56,459 nt of DNA from an uncultured Bacteroides sp. (GTDB lineage Bacteria > Bacteroidota > Bacteroidia > Bacteroidales > Bacteroidaceae). Shown here in pieces: positions 17,416-27,736 of the stretch. Both the position numbers and the translations under genes were made by a program. The notes beneath the pieces were generated by a model. The model searched no databases. It was not told the origin of the DNA and saw only the letters and a program-made list of their open reading frames with translations. The DNA is taken from the NCBI GenBank assembly GCA_949296415.1, contig CASFQC010000010.1, positions 1 to 56,459 of the forward strand. The letters run 5' to 3'. Numbering within the stretch: the stretch's first letter is position 1; the number at the start of each line of letters is the position of its first letter.

Positions 17416-18204
17416 CTACCGCACCAGCAAAAGTACCTGTGCGCCAGACTCATCATAAAAGGCCACATCACCGCTGTCCGTCCGGCCGAAAGACCTTGTA
17501 TCGTTCAAAGCTTTGGTAACAAACCCTTCCACTTCCAGGTCGGGACAAGCCATCATGGTGGATACCACAGTGGGGAAAGCAATGGACTGCGGCTGGCCTT
17601 CCTCGGTCTGGAAACCACCGTTCAGCACATTGCATCCGCCAGTGCCATGCACTTTCTTTTGGATTACGTCTATCTCAAGGTAAGGCTGTTTTTCCATGCC
17701 CGTAGGAATGGTATGCCCACCGGCCTCGGCCACCGTCCACCGGCCTCCAAGTTCGTTCAGCGTCATAGGTTCACGTTTCTGTAACACCAGCAACGGATAC
17801 TTGGCCGAACTGGCACAAAGAGCCAGACTCCCGTCTTCCAGACGGACACATTTCCTTACCCTTTCCAGTACAGACAGGACATTCTTCTCAAGTGTCATGT
17901 CCTCGCACATCATGCGCGTGCTTCCTATCTGCCCCAACTCCAGCTCACCGTTTTCCGAGGAGTACCGGTAAGATCCCATCATACGGTTGCAACCGCTGTT
18001 CCCATACAGGCGGCTGTCTTCCTGACTGAAACCTATATAAGGAAAGACCTGTCCCGGAGCAGGCACTACGGTGGTTCCATTCACTTCTACTATGTTCCAT
18101 TCGCCGCTGATGTCCGCAGGAGAAGCGAGTCGTCTGGTCACGGCACACGAACACAAACTGGCCATAACGGCCGCCATACACACTAAAACAAAAACGTTCT
18201 TCAT
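17416..18204 (-). CDS. Lipoprotein with two META (HslJ-like) domains
   Basis: The 262-residue protein has a lipoprotein signal (SLCSC, Cys20) and two copies of the META domain, about 28-140 and 148-262. Both carry the hallmark G(S/G)GCN motif (GNSGCNRMMGSY and GTGGCNVLNGGF) and a later ST-MMC/MAC motif. META domains occur in envelope stress and motility-associated proteins such as HslJ; the molecular role is not known. The ATG at 18204 is chosen because it opens directly on the signal peptide. The gene is divergent from the next gene and faces the nuclease across a 22-bp repeat array. Confidence 0.88.
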   Translation of the reverse strand: MKNVFVLVCMAAVMASLCSCAVTRRLASPADISGEWNIVEVNGTTVVPAPGQVFPYIGFSQEDSRLYGNSGCNRMMGSYRYSSENGELELGQIGSTRMMCEDMTLEKNVLSVLERVRKCVRLEDGSLALCASSAKYPLLVLQKREPMTLNELGGRWTVAEAGGHTIPTGMEKQPYLEIDVIQKKVHGTGGCNVLNGGFQTEEGQPQSIAFPTVVSTMMACPDLEVEGFVTKALNDTRSFGRTDSGDVAFYDESGAQVLLLVR

Positions 18205-18341
18205 TTTCGGTTTTCGCATTAAGTTAAAATCAGGTGGCAAAGGTAGACAAAATAAGCTATAAGGAAAGAACAAACCCGGAAAATGGAGCCTACAAGACAA
18301 AGTATTTAGCAAGTTTTTAATCTTATCTGAGAATTAAGCAT

Positions 18342-18349
18342 TATATTTG
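18342..18349 (+). promoter_or_regulatory. -7 box of the carboxynorspermidine synthase-like gene
   Basis: TATATTTG followed by C matches the Bacteroides -7 consensus, 90 bases before the start codon. It probably drives this gene with bcp and possibly recA. Confidence 0.55.
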
Positions 18350-18438
18350 CCTAATGAAAAACGCAGGAAAGGACAGCAGACACAACCGCCTCCGCCTGCC
18401 CTTCATCAGCAATTACCAACACATAAAAGAAAAAAGAC

Positions 18439-19632
18439 ATGGGTAAAGTTCTCATTATCGGTGCCGGTGGCGTGGGCACCGTTGTGGCTCACAAAGTGGC
18501 CCAAAACGCCGATGTGTTCACCGACATCATGATTGCCAGCCGCACCAAAGAAAAGTGTGACGCCGTAGTAAAAGCCATAGGCAATCCTTCCATAAAGACA
18601 GCCAAAGTAGATGCCGACAACGTGGACGAGCTGGTGGCTCTGTTCGAAAGCTTCAGACCGGAAATTGTCATCAATGTGGCACTGCCCTACCAGGACCTCA
18701 CCATCATGGAAGCCTGTCTGAAAACAGGAACCAACTATCTGGATACCGCCAACTACGAGCCTAAGGACGTGGCCCACTTCGAATACAGCTGGCAATGGGC
18801 CTATAAGAAACGTTTTGAAGATGCAGGACTGACGGCCATCCTGGGCTGCGGATTCGACCCGGGTGTAAGCGGCGTGTACACCGCCTATGCGGCAAAGCAC
18901 CATTTCGACGAAATACAATATCTGGACATAGTGGACTGCAACGCAGGTAACCACCACAAGGCATTCGCCACCAACTTCAATCCGGAAATAAACATACGTG
19001 AAATCACACAGAACGGACGCTATTATGAAAACGGACAATGGGTGACCACAAAACCGTTGGAGATACACAAGCAACTCACCTACCCCAACATAGGTCCGCG
19101 CGACTCTTACCTGCTCTACCATGAAGAGCTGGAATCGCTGGTGAAGAACTATCCCAGCATCCGACGCGCCCGTTTCTGGATGACCTTCGGACAAGAATAC
19201 CTCACCCATCTGCGGGTCATTCAAGACATAGGCATGGCGCGTATCGATCCCATAGACTACCAAGGCATGAAGATAGTGCCGCTGCAATTCCTGAAGGCCG
19301 TATTGCCCAACCCGCAAGACCTTGGCGAAAACTATGACGGTGAGACCTCCATAGGCTGCCGCATACGCGGACTGAAAGACGGCAAAGAGCACACCTATTA
19401 TATATATAATAACTGCAGCCATCAGGCAGCCTATAAAGAGACGGGCATGCAGGGAGTGAGCTACACCACAGGAGTACCTGCCATGATAGGAGCCATGATG
19501 TACCTGAAAGGACTGTGGAAACGTCCGGGCGTGTGGAACGTAGAGGAATTCGACCCCGATCCGTTCATGGAACAGCTAAACAAGCAAGGACTGCCCTGGC
19601 ACGAAGTGTTTGACGAAGACCTGGAACTTTGA
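18439..19632 (+). CDS. Saccharopine dehydrogenase family, probable carboxynorspermidine synthase
   Basis: The 397-residue protein begins with a Rossmann NAD(P)-binding motif (VLIIGAGGVGTVVAH) and has the saccharopine dehydrogenase fold, with GCGFDPGVSGVYTAYAAKH around residue 136. In Bacteroidales this subgroup is usually carboxynorspermidine/carboxyspermidine dehydrogenase. It joins aspartate semialdehyde to a diamine in the alternative spermidine pathway. The decarboxylase partner is not in this window. bcp follows 48 bases later in the same direction, so co-transcription is likely. Saccharopine or another opine-type substrate remains possible. Confidence 0.85.
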   Translation: MGKVLIIGAGGVGTVVAHKVAQNADVFTDIMIASRTKEKCDAVVKAIGNPSIKTAKVDADNVDELVALFESFRPEIVINVALPYQDLTIMEACLKTGTNYLDTANYEPKDVAHFEYSWQWAYKKRFEDAGLTAILGCGFDPGVSGVYTAYAAKHHFDEIQYLDIVDCNAGNHHKAFATNFNPEINIREITQNGRYYENGQWVTTKPLEIHKQLTYPNIGPRDSYLLYHEELESLVKNYPSIRRARFWMTFGQEYLTHLRVIQDIGMARIDPIDYQGMKIVPLQFLKAVLPNPQDLGENYDGETSIGCRIRGLKDGKEHTYYIYNNCSHQAAYKETGMQGVSYTTGVPAMIGAMMYLKGLWKRPGVWNVEEFDPDPFMEQLNKQGLPWHEVFDEDLEL

Positions 19633-19680
19633 CACCGGAAAAATAAGGAAACAAAAACATAAGAAACAGAATAAAGACCT

Positions 19681-20127
19681 ATGCAGACAGGAGACAAAGC
19701 CCCCGAATATTTGGGCGTGAACGAAAAAGGCGAAGAAATCCGCCTGAGTGCTTATAAAGGCAAGAAAATAGTGCTGTACTTCTATCCGAAAGACAACACG
19801 CCGGGATGTACGGCAGAAGCCTGCAACCTGCGTGACAACTACGATGCCCTGCGACAGGCAGGATATGAGGTCATAGGCGTAAGCGTAGACAGCGGAAAGT
19901 CACACCAGAAATTCATCGAAAAGAACAACCTGCCTTTCACCCTCATAGCTGACACAGAAAAGAAACTGGTAGAAGAATTCGGCGTATGGGGCGAAAAAAG
20001 CATGTGCGGACGCAAATACATGGGCACTTTCCGTACCACATTCATCATCAATGAAGAAGGCAAGATAGAACGCATCATCGGCCCTAAAGAAATAAAGACC
20101 AAGGAACACGCGGCGCAAATACTGTAA
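19681..20127 (+). CDS. bcp: Thioredoxin-dependent thiol peroxidase
   Basis: The 148-residue protein is a bacterioferritin comigratory protein-type peroxiredoxin that reduces peroxides using thioredoxin. The peroxidatic cysteine is in the TPGCTAEAC motif near residue 44, with the second cysteine five positions later as in the Q-type subfamily. Length and the FYPKDNTPGCT block are typical. It lies between the saccharopine dehydrogenase-family gene and recA, all rightward with short gaps. Confidence 0.94.
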   Translation: MQTGDKAPEYLGVNEKGEEIRLSAYKGKKIVLYFYPKDNTPGCTAEACNLRDNYDALRQAGYEVIGVSVDSGKSHQKFIEKNNLPFTLIADTEKKLVEEFGVWGEKSMCGRKYMGTFRTTFIINEEGKIERIIGPKEIKTKEHAAQIL

Positions 20128-20141
20128 ATAAAAAAACAAGA

Positions 20142-20174
20142 GTCCTGTTCTTCATGCAAAAGGAAGAACAGGAC
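20142..20174. other. Hairpin between bcp and recA
   Basis: GTCCTGTTCTTC at 20142-20153 and its exact reverse complement at 20163-20174 enclose a 9-nt loop. No U-run follows on the plus strand, while A's precede it. It is therefore not an obvious terminator for bcp and may be an mRNA processing or stability element. Confidence 0.5.
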
Positions 20175-20197
20175 AACCGATAAAACCAACATGATTT

Positions 20198-21241
20198 ATG
20201 GCAAAAAAAGACGAACTGATTTTTGATAACGAAGAGACAGCATCCATGCCCAATACGGAAAAACTCAAGGCACTGCAAGCTGCCATGGACAAAATAGAGA
20301 AAAACTTCGGAAAAGGCTCCATCATGAAAATGGGCGACGACAGCATAGAAGCGATAGACGTCATTCCCACCGGCTCCATAAGCCTGAACGTAGCATTAGG
20401 CGTAGGAGGATATCCGCGTGGAAGAATAATAGAAATCTACGGACCTGAATCGTCGGGTAAGACCACACTGGCCATACATGCCATAGCCGAAGCGCAAAAG
20501 ACGGGCGGGATAGCCGCCTTCATTGACGCCGAGCATGCCTTTGACCGGTTCTATGCCGCCAAACTGGGCGTAGACGTGGACAACCTGCTCATCTCCCAAC
20601 CCGACAACGGAGAACAGGCACTGGAAATAGCCGACCAGCTGATACGCTCATCGGCCATAGACATCATAGTGATAGACTCTGTAGCCGCCCTCACCCCAAA
20701 AGCCGAGATAGAAGGCGACATGGGCGACAACAAAGTAGGCCTGCAAGCCAGGCTTATGTCGCAGGCACTGCGCAAACTGACGTCAACCGTAAGCAAGACA
20801 CGCACCTGCTGCATCTTCATAAACCAGCTGCGCGAGAAAATAGGAGTAATGTTCGGCAATCCGGAAACCACTACAGGTGGCAACGCGCTGAAATTCTACG
20901 CTTCCGTACGGCTGGACATCCGCCCGGGACAGGCCATAAAGAACGGTGAGGAAGTACTGGGACGCCAAACCAAAGTCAAGGTGGTAAAAAACAAGGTCGC
21001 TCCCCCATTCCGTCGTGCCGAATTTGACATCATGTTCGGCGAAGGCATATCGCGCACAGGTGAAATAACAGATTTGGGCGTAGAACTGGGCATCATCAAA
21101 AAGAGTGGCTCATGGTTCAGCTACAATGACACCAAACTGGCACAGGGACGCGACGCCACCAAACAGGTGATAGCCGACAATCCCGAATTGGCCGAAGAAC
21201 TGGAAGGACTCATATCGGAAGCGCTGAAAAAGGCGGAATAA
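20198..21241 (+). CDS. recA: Recombinase RecA
   Basis: The 347-residue protein is a full-length RecA, the ATP-dependent strand-exchange protein that also triggers SOS repressor cleavage. The Walker A motif GPESSGKTT lies near residues 82-90, and the [14 protein letters not shown] (Walker B) and [17 protein letters not shown] (L2) segments follow. The acidic C-terminal tail is short. It follows bcp by 70 bases with a hairpin in between. I saw no obvious LexA-type operator immediately upstream. Confidence 0.98.
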   Translation: MAKKDELIFDNEETASMPNTEKLKALQAAMDKIEKNFGKGSIMKMGDDSIEAIDVIPTGSISLNVALGVGGYPRGRIIEIYGPESSGKTTLAIHAIAEAQKTGGIAAFIDAEHAFDRFYAAKLGVDVDNLLISQPDNGEQALEIADQLIRSSAIDIIVIDSVAALTPKAEIEGDMGDNKVGLQARLMSQALRKLTSTVSKTRTCCIFINQLREKIGVMFGNPETTTGGNALKFYASVRLDIRPGQAIKNGEEVLGRQTKVKVVKNKVAPPFRRAEFDIMFGEGISRTGEITDLGVELGIIKKSGSWFSYNDTKLAQGRDATKQVIADNPELAEELEGLISEALKKAE

Positions 21242-21332
21242 AGAAAACAACCCGCACAAGGAAAGGGGTGTACACCACTTCTTTACGGTATCCGCCCCAA
21301 CACGAAAAGAACTTTACATAATACAAAGACAA

Positions 21333-22529
21333 ATGAAAAGAGCATTATTCACTGCAGTCCTGGGCACAGCCGCCGGTCTGCTGAGCCTGCAAATGGGCGC
21401 ACAGAACATTTCACAAGAAGAGGGATTCAAGTTTACCACCATCAAGGAAAACCCCATCACCAGCATCAAGGACCAGAACCGTTCCAGCACGTGCTGGAGT
21501 TTCTCCAGTCTCGGATTCCTGGAAAGCGAACTGCTACGGCTGGACAAAGGGACCTACGACCTTTCCGAAATGTTCGTCGTACACCATACCATGGTAGACC
21601 GTGCCGTGAACTACGTACGCTATCATGGTGACGCTTCTTTCTCACCGGGCGGAAGCTTCTACGACATCATGTACTGCATGAAGAACTACGGACTTGTCCC
21701 CCAGGAAGCTATGCCGGGCATCATGTACGGCGACTCCCTGCCCGTACACAATGAACTGGATGCTGTAGCCGGAGCCTATGTGAAGGCCATAGGCAAAGGC
21801 AACTTCAGCAAACTGACTCCCGTATGGAAAAACGGCCTGAGTGCCATATACGACACCTATCTGGGCAAATGTCCCGATACCTTCACCTACCAAGGCAAGG
21901 AATACACACCGAAAACGTTTGCCGAAAGTCTGGGCATCAACCCCGATGACTACGTGTCACTCACCTCGTACACACACCATCCGTTCTATACACAGTTTGC
22001 CATAGAGATACAGGACAACTGGCGCAACGGGCTGTCCTACAACCTGCCCATTGACGAGCTGATGGCCGTAATGGACAACGCTGTGCGCAACGGATACACC
22101 TTTGCCTGGGGCAGTGATGTCAGCGAAAAAGGTTTCACACGTGACGGCATAGCCGTAATGCCCGACGCCGCACGTGCAGCCGAACTGAGCGGAAGCGACA
22201 TGGCACGCTGGACAGGAATGACTGAAGCCGACAAGCGTAAAGAACTGACCTCGCATCCCATGCCCGAAATAGAAGTGACGCAGGAAATGCGCCAGACAGC
22301 ATTCGACAATTGGGAGACAACCGACGACCACGGCATGGTAATCTACGGCTTAGCCAAAGATCAGAATGGAAAAGAATACTTCATGGTAAAGAACTCCTGG
22401 GGACTGAGCGGAAAATACAACGGCATATGGTATGCCTCGAAAGCTTTTGTAGCCTATAAGACCATGAACATCCTGGTTCATAAGGATGCCCTGCCCAAAG
22501 ATATCAGGAAAAAACTGGGGATAAAATGA
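21333..22529 (+). CDS. C1 family (bleomycin hydrolase-like) cysteine peptidase
   Basis: The 398-residue protein has a signal peptide (about 1-22, ending MGAQ) and the papain-fold catalytic residues of the C1B group. The nucleophile is in KDQNRSSTCWSFSSLGFLES, the histidine in TTDDHGMVIYG, and the asparagine in MVKNSWG. Such enzymes act as aminopeptidases or oligopeptidases. A secreted version fits peptide processing in the periplasm. A strong bidirectional terminator follows. Confidence 0.92.
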   Translation: MKRALFTAVLGTAAGLLSLQMGAQNISQEEGFKFTTIKENPITSIKDQNRSSTCWSFSSLGFLESELLRLDKGTYDLSEMFVVHHTMVDRAVNYVRYHGDASFSPGGSFYDIMYCMKNYGLVPQEAMPGIMYGDSLPVHNELDAVAGAYVKAIGKGNFSKLTPVWKNGLSAIYDTYLGKCPDTFTYQGKEYTPKTFAESLGINPDDYVSLTSYTHHPFYTQFAIEIQDNWRNGLSYNLPIDELMAVMDNAVRNGYTFAWGSDVSEKGFTRDGIAVMPDAARAAELSGSDMARWTGMTEADKRKELTSHPMPEIEVTQEMRQTAFDNWETTDDHGMVIYGLAKDQNGKEYFMVKNSWGLSGKYNGIWYASKAFVAYKTMNILVHKDALPKDIRKKLGIK

Positions 22530-22566
22530 CAGGCTGATGCCAGTCTGACCGTTTTCTGAAAAGACA

Positions 22567-22614
22567 AAGCCGGCGACCTGACCACCAAACTGGTGGCTAA
22601 CAGGTCGCCGGCTT
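22567..22614. terminator. Bidirectional terminator between convergent genes
   Basis: AAGCCGGCGACCTG and CAGGTCGCCGGCTT pair, with an inner ACCACC/GGTGG stem. CTGTTTTTC follows on the plus strand. It separates the C1 peptidase gene from the convergent amidase gene. Confidence 0.85.
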
Positions 22615-22644
22615 CTGTTTTTCTTGCTTCACATTCCTGTCCGC

Positions 22645-23649
22645 TCAGTTTCCTTTATAGTCTTTTATGAAACCCTCCATCAGCCACTTGGCCAAGGCCT
22701 GACGGTTGTCGCTCAACACGAAACGACGCTGGTCAAAACTATTCTGCAAGTTACCAAGTTCCACATACACAGCCACAGGAACGGAGTTGACCATCACATA
22801 AAGATTGCGTGCCCCTACTGTACCTTCGAATCCGCGGTTTGGCTGATGCTTGTCGTATTTCGACTCAAATGTATCGCGCATGTTTTCCGCCAACCTGCGC
22901 CCCAGTTTGCTACCCGGAGCATAATAGAAGAACACATCCGTCTGGGCACGCTTGCTCCGGCTGTCCACATGAATGAAAATGGAACGGCAGTACTTATAGT
23001 TCTTCTTATCTTTCCTATAGGATAAGTTTATCTTGTCACAACGTTGCTGCAGTCTTGCCACCTGGTTCAAAGGAATGGGATCGCCCATACACGTCTCCCG
23101 CTTGCTGCCACTCAAGTAGCGGTCGTCACGAATGCCGTCCTTGGCATCCTGTATGACGATACGCACCTCAGCCCCTTCCTGCATTAAATTACGCGCAAGG
23201 CGCAACGCCACGTCATAAGCATATTCATCCTCATGCAACTGATGCTTGCCCACACGGCCTATGGCACCGGGATCGGGTCCGCCATGTCCGCTCACCACAT
23301 AGAAACATGCGCCTTTAAGGCGGTTTCCAGTCACCTCCACATCGGCAAGCTTCTTTCCGAACAGAGGCTGGCTTACAATTTTCTTCCCCTGACTTCCTTT
23401 CTGAGTCTCCGCGCCGTCATGCAAGGGCGGAAGTGTGTACTTCACTCCCATCAGCAATTGCTTTTTCCCACGGAGCTTACTTTTGTTCAGCCTTAGAAAC
23501 TCACGGTAATAAGCACGCCCCGGACGGTCATTCCGCTCCAGAAAAGCGTTGATTCCCTCCCCCCGCCGAGGAGTGTCTACAGTATTTTGGGCAGTGGCGC
23601 ATGCCGAAAACGCCAGCAACATAAAAAAAAGCAAAGCAACGCGTATCAT
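22645..23649 (-). CDS. Secreted N-acetylmuramoyl-L-alanine amidase
   Basis: The 334-residue protein has an N-terminal signal (FSACATAQ; it may be cleaved by either signal peptidase), then a LysM-like stretch at about 40-78. The zinc amidase_3 domain fills the rest. Metal ligands are visible as VSGHGGPDPGAIG, the glutamate of HEDEYAYDV and the histidine of IFIHVDSR. The catalytic glutamate lies in YVELGN near the C-terminus. It cleaves the bond between N-acetylmuramate and the stem peptide in cell-wall turnover or division. The -7 box at 23686-23693 lies just upstream. Confidence 0.93.
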   Translation of the reverse strand: MIRVALLFFMLLAFSACATAQNTVDTPRRGEGINAFLERNDRPGRAYYREFLRLNKSKLRGKKQLLMGVKYTLPPLHDGAETQKGSQGKKIVSQPLFGKKLADVEVTGNRLKGACFYVVSGHGGPDPGAIGRVGKHQLHEDEYAYDVALRLARNLMQEGAEVRIVIQDAKDGIRDDRYLSGSKRETCMGDPIPLNQVARLQQRCDKINLSYRKDKKNYKYCRSIFIHVDSRSKRAQTDVFFYYAPGSKLGRRLAENMRDTFESKYDKHQPNRGFEGTVGARNLYVMVNSVPVAVYVELGNLQNSFDQRRFVLSDNRQALAKWLMEGFIKDYKGN

Positions 23650-23685
23650 AATCTCAATCTATGCAAAAAAAAAGGGTTACGTTGG

Positions 23686-23713
23686 CAAAAGTACTGCATT
23701 TTCCGTATTTTTG
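23686..23713. promoter_or_regulatory. Back-to-back -7 boxes of amidase and metY-like genes
   Basis: Positions 23686-23693 read TACTTTTG on the minus strand, facing the amidase gene. Positions 23706-23713 read TATTTTTG on the plus strand, facing the sulfhydrylase gene. Both match the -7 consensus and they are only 12 bases apart, so the two polymerases would compete for the same DNA. Confidence 0.6.
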
Positions 23714-23756
23714 CGAGCAATTTGCAAAGAATATGGCACTAACCAATAAAAAATAT

Positions 23757-25037
23757 ATGAACAAACCAATGAAACGCGGAACCATCTGCGTACAAGCCGG
23801 ATGGGATCCTAAAAAGGGCGACCCACGTGTATTGCCCATCTACCAGAGTACTACATTCAAATATGAGACAAGCGAACAGATGGCCCGCCTCTTTGACCTG
23901 GAAGACAGCGGCTACTTCTATACCCGCCTGCAAAACCCCACCAACGATGCCGTAGCCTCCAAAATTGCCGCACTGGAAGGAGGAGTCGCCGCCATGCTGA
24001 CATCAAGCGGACAGGCAGCCAATTACTATGCCCTGTTCAACATCTGTCAGAAAGGAGACCATTTTGTATGTTCTTCGGCCATTTATGGAGGCACATTCAA
24101 TCTGTTCGGCGTCACCATGAAAAAAATGGGCATAGACGTGACCTTTGTCAATCCCGACGCCAGCGAGGAAGAAATATCGGCCGCATTCCGCCCCAACACC
24201 AAAGCACTATTCGGTGAAACCATATCAAACCCCTCGCTCGAAGTGCTGGATATAGAGAAGTTCGCACGAATAGCCCATAACCATGGCGTACCTCTGATAG
24301 TAGACAACACCTTCCCCACACCCATCAACTGCCGTCCCTTTGAATGGGGTGCCGACATTGTGGTACACTCTACCACCAAATATATGGACGGGCATGCCAC
24401 AAGCGTAGGCGGTGCCATTGTGGACAGCGGAAATTTTGACTGGGAGGCCCATGCTGACAAATTCCCCGGACTGTGCACACCAGACGAATCATATCACGGA
24501 CTGACCTACACCAAGACGTTCGGCAAAATGGCCTACATAACCAAAGCCACAGCCCAACTGATGCGCGACTTAGGCAGCATACAAAGCCCCATGAACGCTT
24601 TTCTGCTGAACCTTGGACTGGAAACACTGCACCTGCGCATGCCACGCCACTGCCAGAACGCACAAGCTGTAGCCGAATATCTGGAGAAAAACGACCGTGT
24701 GGCGTGGGTAAACTACTGCGGACTTCCTGGAAACAAATACTATGAACTGGCGCAAAAATACATGCCTGACGGATCGTGTGGCGTGGTATCATTCGGACTG
24801 AAAGGCGGACGAGACATTGCCATAAGCTTCATGGATCACCTGAAACTGGCAGCCATAGTAACCCATGTGGCCGATGCCCGTACCTGTGTGCTCCATCCGG
24901 CAAGCCACACGCACCGCCAGCTCACAGACGAACAACTGATAGAAGCCGGAGTAAGACCCGACCTTATACGCTTCTCAGTAGGCATAGAAAATGTGGACGA
25001 CATCATAGCCGATATAGAACAGGCTCTGAAAGCATAA
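23757..25037 (+). CDS. O-acetylhomoserine sulfhydrylase-like PLP enzyme
   Basis: The 426-residue protein belongs to the Cys/Met metabolism PLP family. The PLP lysine is in STTKYMDGHATSVGG, preceded by PLIVDNTFPTP. Its length and the ICVQAGWDPKKGDPRVLPIYQSTTF start are typical of O-acetylhomoserine aminocarboxypropyltransferase, which makes homocysteine for methionine synthesis. Methionine gamma-lyase is the main alternative. The frame is open further upstream, but the -7 box at 23706-23713 puts the transcript start near 23720. The AT-rich context before 23757 favours that ATG; ATGs at 23733 and 23769 are possible. Confidence 0.86.
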   Translation: MNKPMKRGTICVQAGWDPKKGDPRVLPIYQSTTFKYETSEQMARLFDLEDSGYFYTRLQNPTNDAVASKIAALEGGVAAMLTSSGQAANYYALFNICQKGDHFVCSSAIYGGTFNLFGVTMKKMGIDVTFVNPDASEEEISAAFRPNTKALFGETISNPSLEVLDIEKFARIAHNHGVPLIVDNTFPTPINCRPFEWGADIVVHSTTKYMDGHATSVGGAIVDSGNFDWEAHADKFPGLCTPDESYHGLTYTKTFGKMAYITKATAQLMRDLGSIQSPMNAFLLNLGLETLHLRMPRHCQNAQAVAEYLEKNDRVAWVNYCGLPGNKYYELAQKYMPDGSCGVVSFGLKGGRDIAISFMDHLKLAAIVTHVADARTCVLHPASHTHRQLTDEQLIEAGVRPDLIRFSVGIENVDDIIADIEQALKA

Positions 25038-25075
25038 GAAAACCGCTTTTCCATAACTTCTCTGACAAACCATAT

Positions 25076-25148
25076 AAGCACGGAACGTACTGCATATGCG
25101 CCGGGAAGACCTCAGACTGTTTCCCGCCCTATGGCATACTCCGTGCTT
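25076..25148 (+). terminator. Branched hairpin after the metY-like gene
   Basis: AAGCACGGA (25076-25084) pairs with TCCGTGCTT (25140-25148). An inner pairing of GCCGGGAA with TTTCCCGC is possible, and CTTGCTTTAC follows. The remainder of the 25038-25448 gap is AT-rich with only the malic enzyme -7 box recognisable. Confidence 0.5.
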
Positions 25149-25405
25149 CTTGCTTTACACACCCTATCCGACCTTTCACCCAACCCATTTCAAGACAAGC
25201 TTCAGACAGACCGAATGTAAGCAAACCTCTGACAGAAAACACAAAATGAAAGGCAAACAATCATCTTTTCTACATTATGTTTTTATACCGATAAAAAGAG
25301 TTAAGACATGTAATAACGATACTTTTTCTCAAAAATTAAGCATAAGCCCCATATGTCTTAAACAAATTTCAGTTTATCCCCCTCCTATTATTCAAGGATT
25401 ATATC

Positions 25406-25413
25406 TAATTTTG
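25406..25413 (+). promoter_or_regulatory. -7 box of the malic enzyme gene
   Basis: TAATTTTG followed by C matches the Bacteroides -7 consensus, 35 bases before the start codon. Confidence 0.6.
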
Positions 25414-25448
25414 CGTGCAAAATAGACATATTAATTATATATACAGAA

Positions 25449-27731
25449 ATGGCAAAAATAACCAAAGAAGCCGCCTTGCTCTATCACTCCATGGGCAAGC
25501 CCGGCAAGATTGAAGTGGTTCCCACCAAACCTTACAGCACACAGACCGACCTCTCACTGGCTTATAGCCCTGGAGTGGCCGAACCTTGTCTGGAGATAGA
25601 AAAAAATCCGCAAGATGCTTACAAGTACACAGACAAAGGAAACCTGGTAGCAGTCATCTCCAACGGTACAGCCGTACTGGGACTGGGCGATATAGGCGCC
25701 CTGTCGGGAAAACCCGTAATGGAAGGCAAGGGACTGCTGTTCAAGATATATGCAGGGATTGACGTATTTGACATAGAAGTGAACGAAAAAGACCCCGACA
25801 AGTTCGTGGAAGCCGTAAAAGCCATAGCACCCACTTTCGGAGGCATCAACCTGGAAGATATCAAAGCACCCGAATGCTTTGAAATAGAACGCAGGCTGAA
25901 AGAAGAATTGGACATCCCCGTAATGCATGATGACCAGCACGGAACGGCCATCATCTCAAGCGCCGGACTGCTGAACGCACTGGAAGTGGCCGGAAAGAAG
26001 ATAGAAGACGTGAAAATTGTTGTGAACGGTGCTGGTGCCTCAGCTGTATCGTGCACAAAACTCTATATCTCATTGGGCGCACGACTTGAAAACATCGTCA
26101 TGTTGGACAGCAAAGGAGTAATAACCAAAAAACGCGATAATCTGAATGAACAGAAACGCTACTTTGCCACAGACCGTGACATACATACATTGGACGAAGC
26201 CATCAAAGGTGCAGATGTCTTTCTGGGACTCTCCAAAGGCAATGTACTGACACAGGACATGGTACGCTCCATGGCACCCAACCCCATAGTATTCGCACTG
26301 GCCAACCCCACGCCTGAGATTTCCTACGAAGATGCCATGGCCGCACGTCCTGACGTACTGATGGCCACCGGACGAAGTGACTACCCCAACCAGATAAACA
26401 ACGTGATTGGCTTCCCCTACATTTTCCGTGGCGCACTGGACACACATGCCAAAGCCATAAACGAGGAAATGAAAATAGCTGCCGTACGAGCCATAGCCGG
26501 ACTGGCCAAACAGCCTGTACCGGACGTAGTGAACAACGCCTACCACGTAAACAACCTGAAATTCGGACGTGACTATTTCATCCCGAAACCCGTTGACCCG
26601 CGACTCATCACCGAAGTATCGGCAGCCGTAGCACGTGCAGCCATAGAAAGCGGAGTGGCACGTACCAACATTACAGACTGGGACGCCTACAAAAAACACC
26701 TGCTGGAACTTATGGGCTACGAGAGCAAATTCACCACACAACTATATGACATAGCACGCAGCAACCCGCAACGCGTGGTCTTTGCCGAAGGCTCGCATCC
26801 CAATATGCTGAAAGCCGCCGTAGAAGCTAAGGCCGAAGGCATATGCCAGCCCATCCTACTGGGTAACGACGAAATCATAGCCAAAATGGCCAAGGAACTC
26901 AACCTCAGTCTGGAGGGCATAGAGGTAGTGAACCTACGTCATCCCAACGAACAGGCACGTCGCGAACGCTACGCACATATCCTGGCCGAAAAACGTGCGC
27001 GTGAAGGGGCCACATACGAGGAAGCGAACGACAAGATGTTCGAACGCAACTACTTCGGCATGATGATGGTAGAGACAGGTGAAGCCGACGCCTTCATCAC
27101 CGGCCTGTACACCAAATATAGTAACACCATCAAAGTGGCCAAGGAAGTCATAGGCATACAGCCCGGATACAAGACTTTCGCCACCATGCATATCCTCAAC
27201 TCTAAGAAAGGCATCATCTTCCTGGCTGACACGCTGATTAACCGTCATCCCGATACCGAAACTTTGATTGACATAGCCAAACTGACCGCAAATTCCGTAC
27301 GCTTCTTCAACCAGACCCCGGTAATGGCCATGCTGAGCTACTCAAACTTCGGAGCCGACACCATAGGCAGCCCGGTATGCGTGCACCAGGCCGTGGATTA
27401 TATGCAAAAACATTATCCCGATCTGGCCATAGACGGCGAAATGCAAGTGAACTTTGCCATGAACCGCGAACTGCGCGACAAGAAATATCCTTTCACCCGA
27501 CTGAAAGACAAAGACGTGAATACGCTTATTTTCCCCACACTGAGTTCGGCCAACTCAGGCTACCAGCTTCTGCAGGCCATGCATACCGACGGAGAACTGA
27601 TAGGTCCCATCCAAATGGGATTGAACAAGCCCATACACTTCACCGACTTTGAAAGCTCTGTGCGCGACATAGTGAACATCACCGCCGTAGCGGCAATAGA
27701 TGCCATCGTGGCCAAAAAGAACATCAAGTAA
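25449..27731 (+). CDS. NADP-dependent malic enzyme, MaeB type
   Basis: The 760-residue enzyme decarboxylates malate to pyruvate with NADP+. The N-terminal malic enzyme part (about 1-430) shows [22 protein letters not shown] and [12 protein letters not shown] (nucleotide binding). Residues about 435-760 form a phosphotransacetylase-like domain ([22 protein letters not shown]), the usual fusion in MaeB enzymes. There it serves a regulatory rather than acyl-transfer role. A 58-residue membrane protein follows five bases later and may be co-translated. Confidence 0.95.
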   Translation: MAKITKEAALLYHSMGKPGKIEVVPTKPYSTQTDLSLAYSPGVAEPCLEIEKNPQDAYKYTDKGNLVAVISNGTAVLGLGDIGALSGKPVMEGKGLLFKIYAGIDVFDIEVNEKDPDKFVEAVKAIAPTFGGINLEDIKAPECFEIERRLKEELDIPVMHDDQHGTAIISSAGLLNALEVAGKKIEDVKIVVNGAGASAVSCTKLYISLGARLENIVMLDSKGVITKKRDNLNEQKRYFATDRDIHTLDEAIKGADVFLGLSKGNVLTQDMVRSMAPNPIVFALANPTPEISYEDAMAARPDVLMATGRSDYPNQINNVIGFPYIFRGALDTHAKAINEEMKIAAVRAIAGLAKQPVPDVVNNAYHVNNLKFGRDYFIPKPVDPRLITEVSAAVARAAIESGVARTNITDWDAYKKHLLELMGYESKFTTQLYDIARSNPQRVVFAEGSHPNMLKAAVEAKAEGICQPILLGNDEIIAKMAKELNLSLEGIEVVNLRHPNEQARRERYAHILAEKRAREGATYEEANDKMFERNYFGMMMVETGEADAFITGLYTKYSNTIKVAKEVIGIQPGYKTFATMHILNSKKGIIFLADTLINRHPDTETLIDIAKLTANSVRFFNQTPVMAMLSYSNFGADTIGSPVCVHQAVDYMQKHYPDLAIDGEMQVNFAMNRELRDKKYPFTRLKDKDVNTLIFPTLSSANSGYQLLQAMHTDGELIGPIQMGLNKPIHFTDFESSVRDIVNITAVAAIDAIVAKKNIK

Positions 27732-27736
27732 ATAAG

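Noticed and set aside
20142-20174. Terminator or LexA-type operator before recA
   Set aside because: The hairpin lacks a downstream U-run on the coding strand, and I found no recognisable SOS operator. It is listed only as a hairpin.
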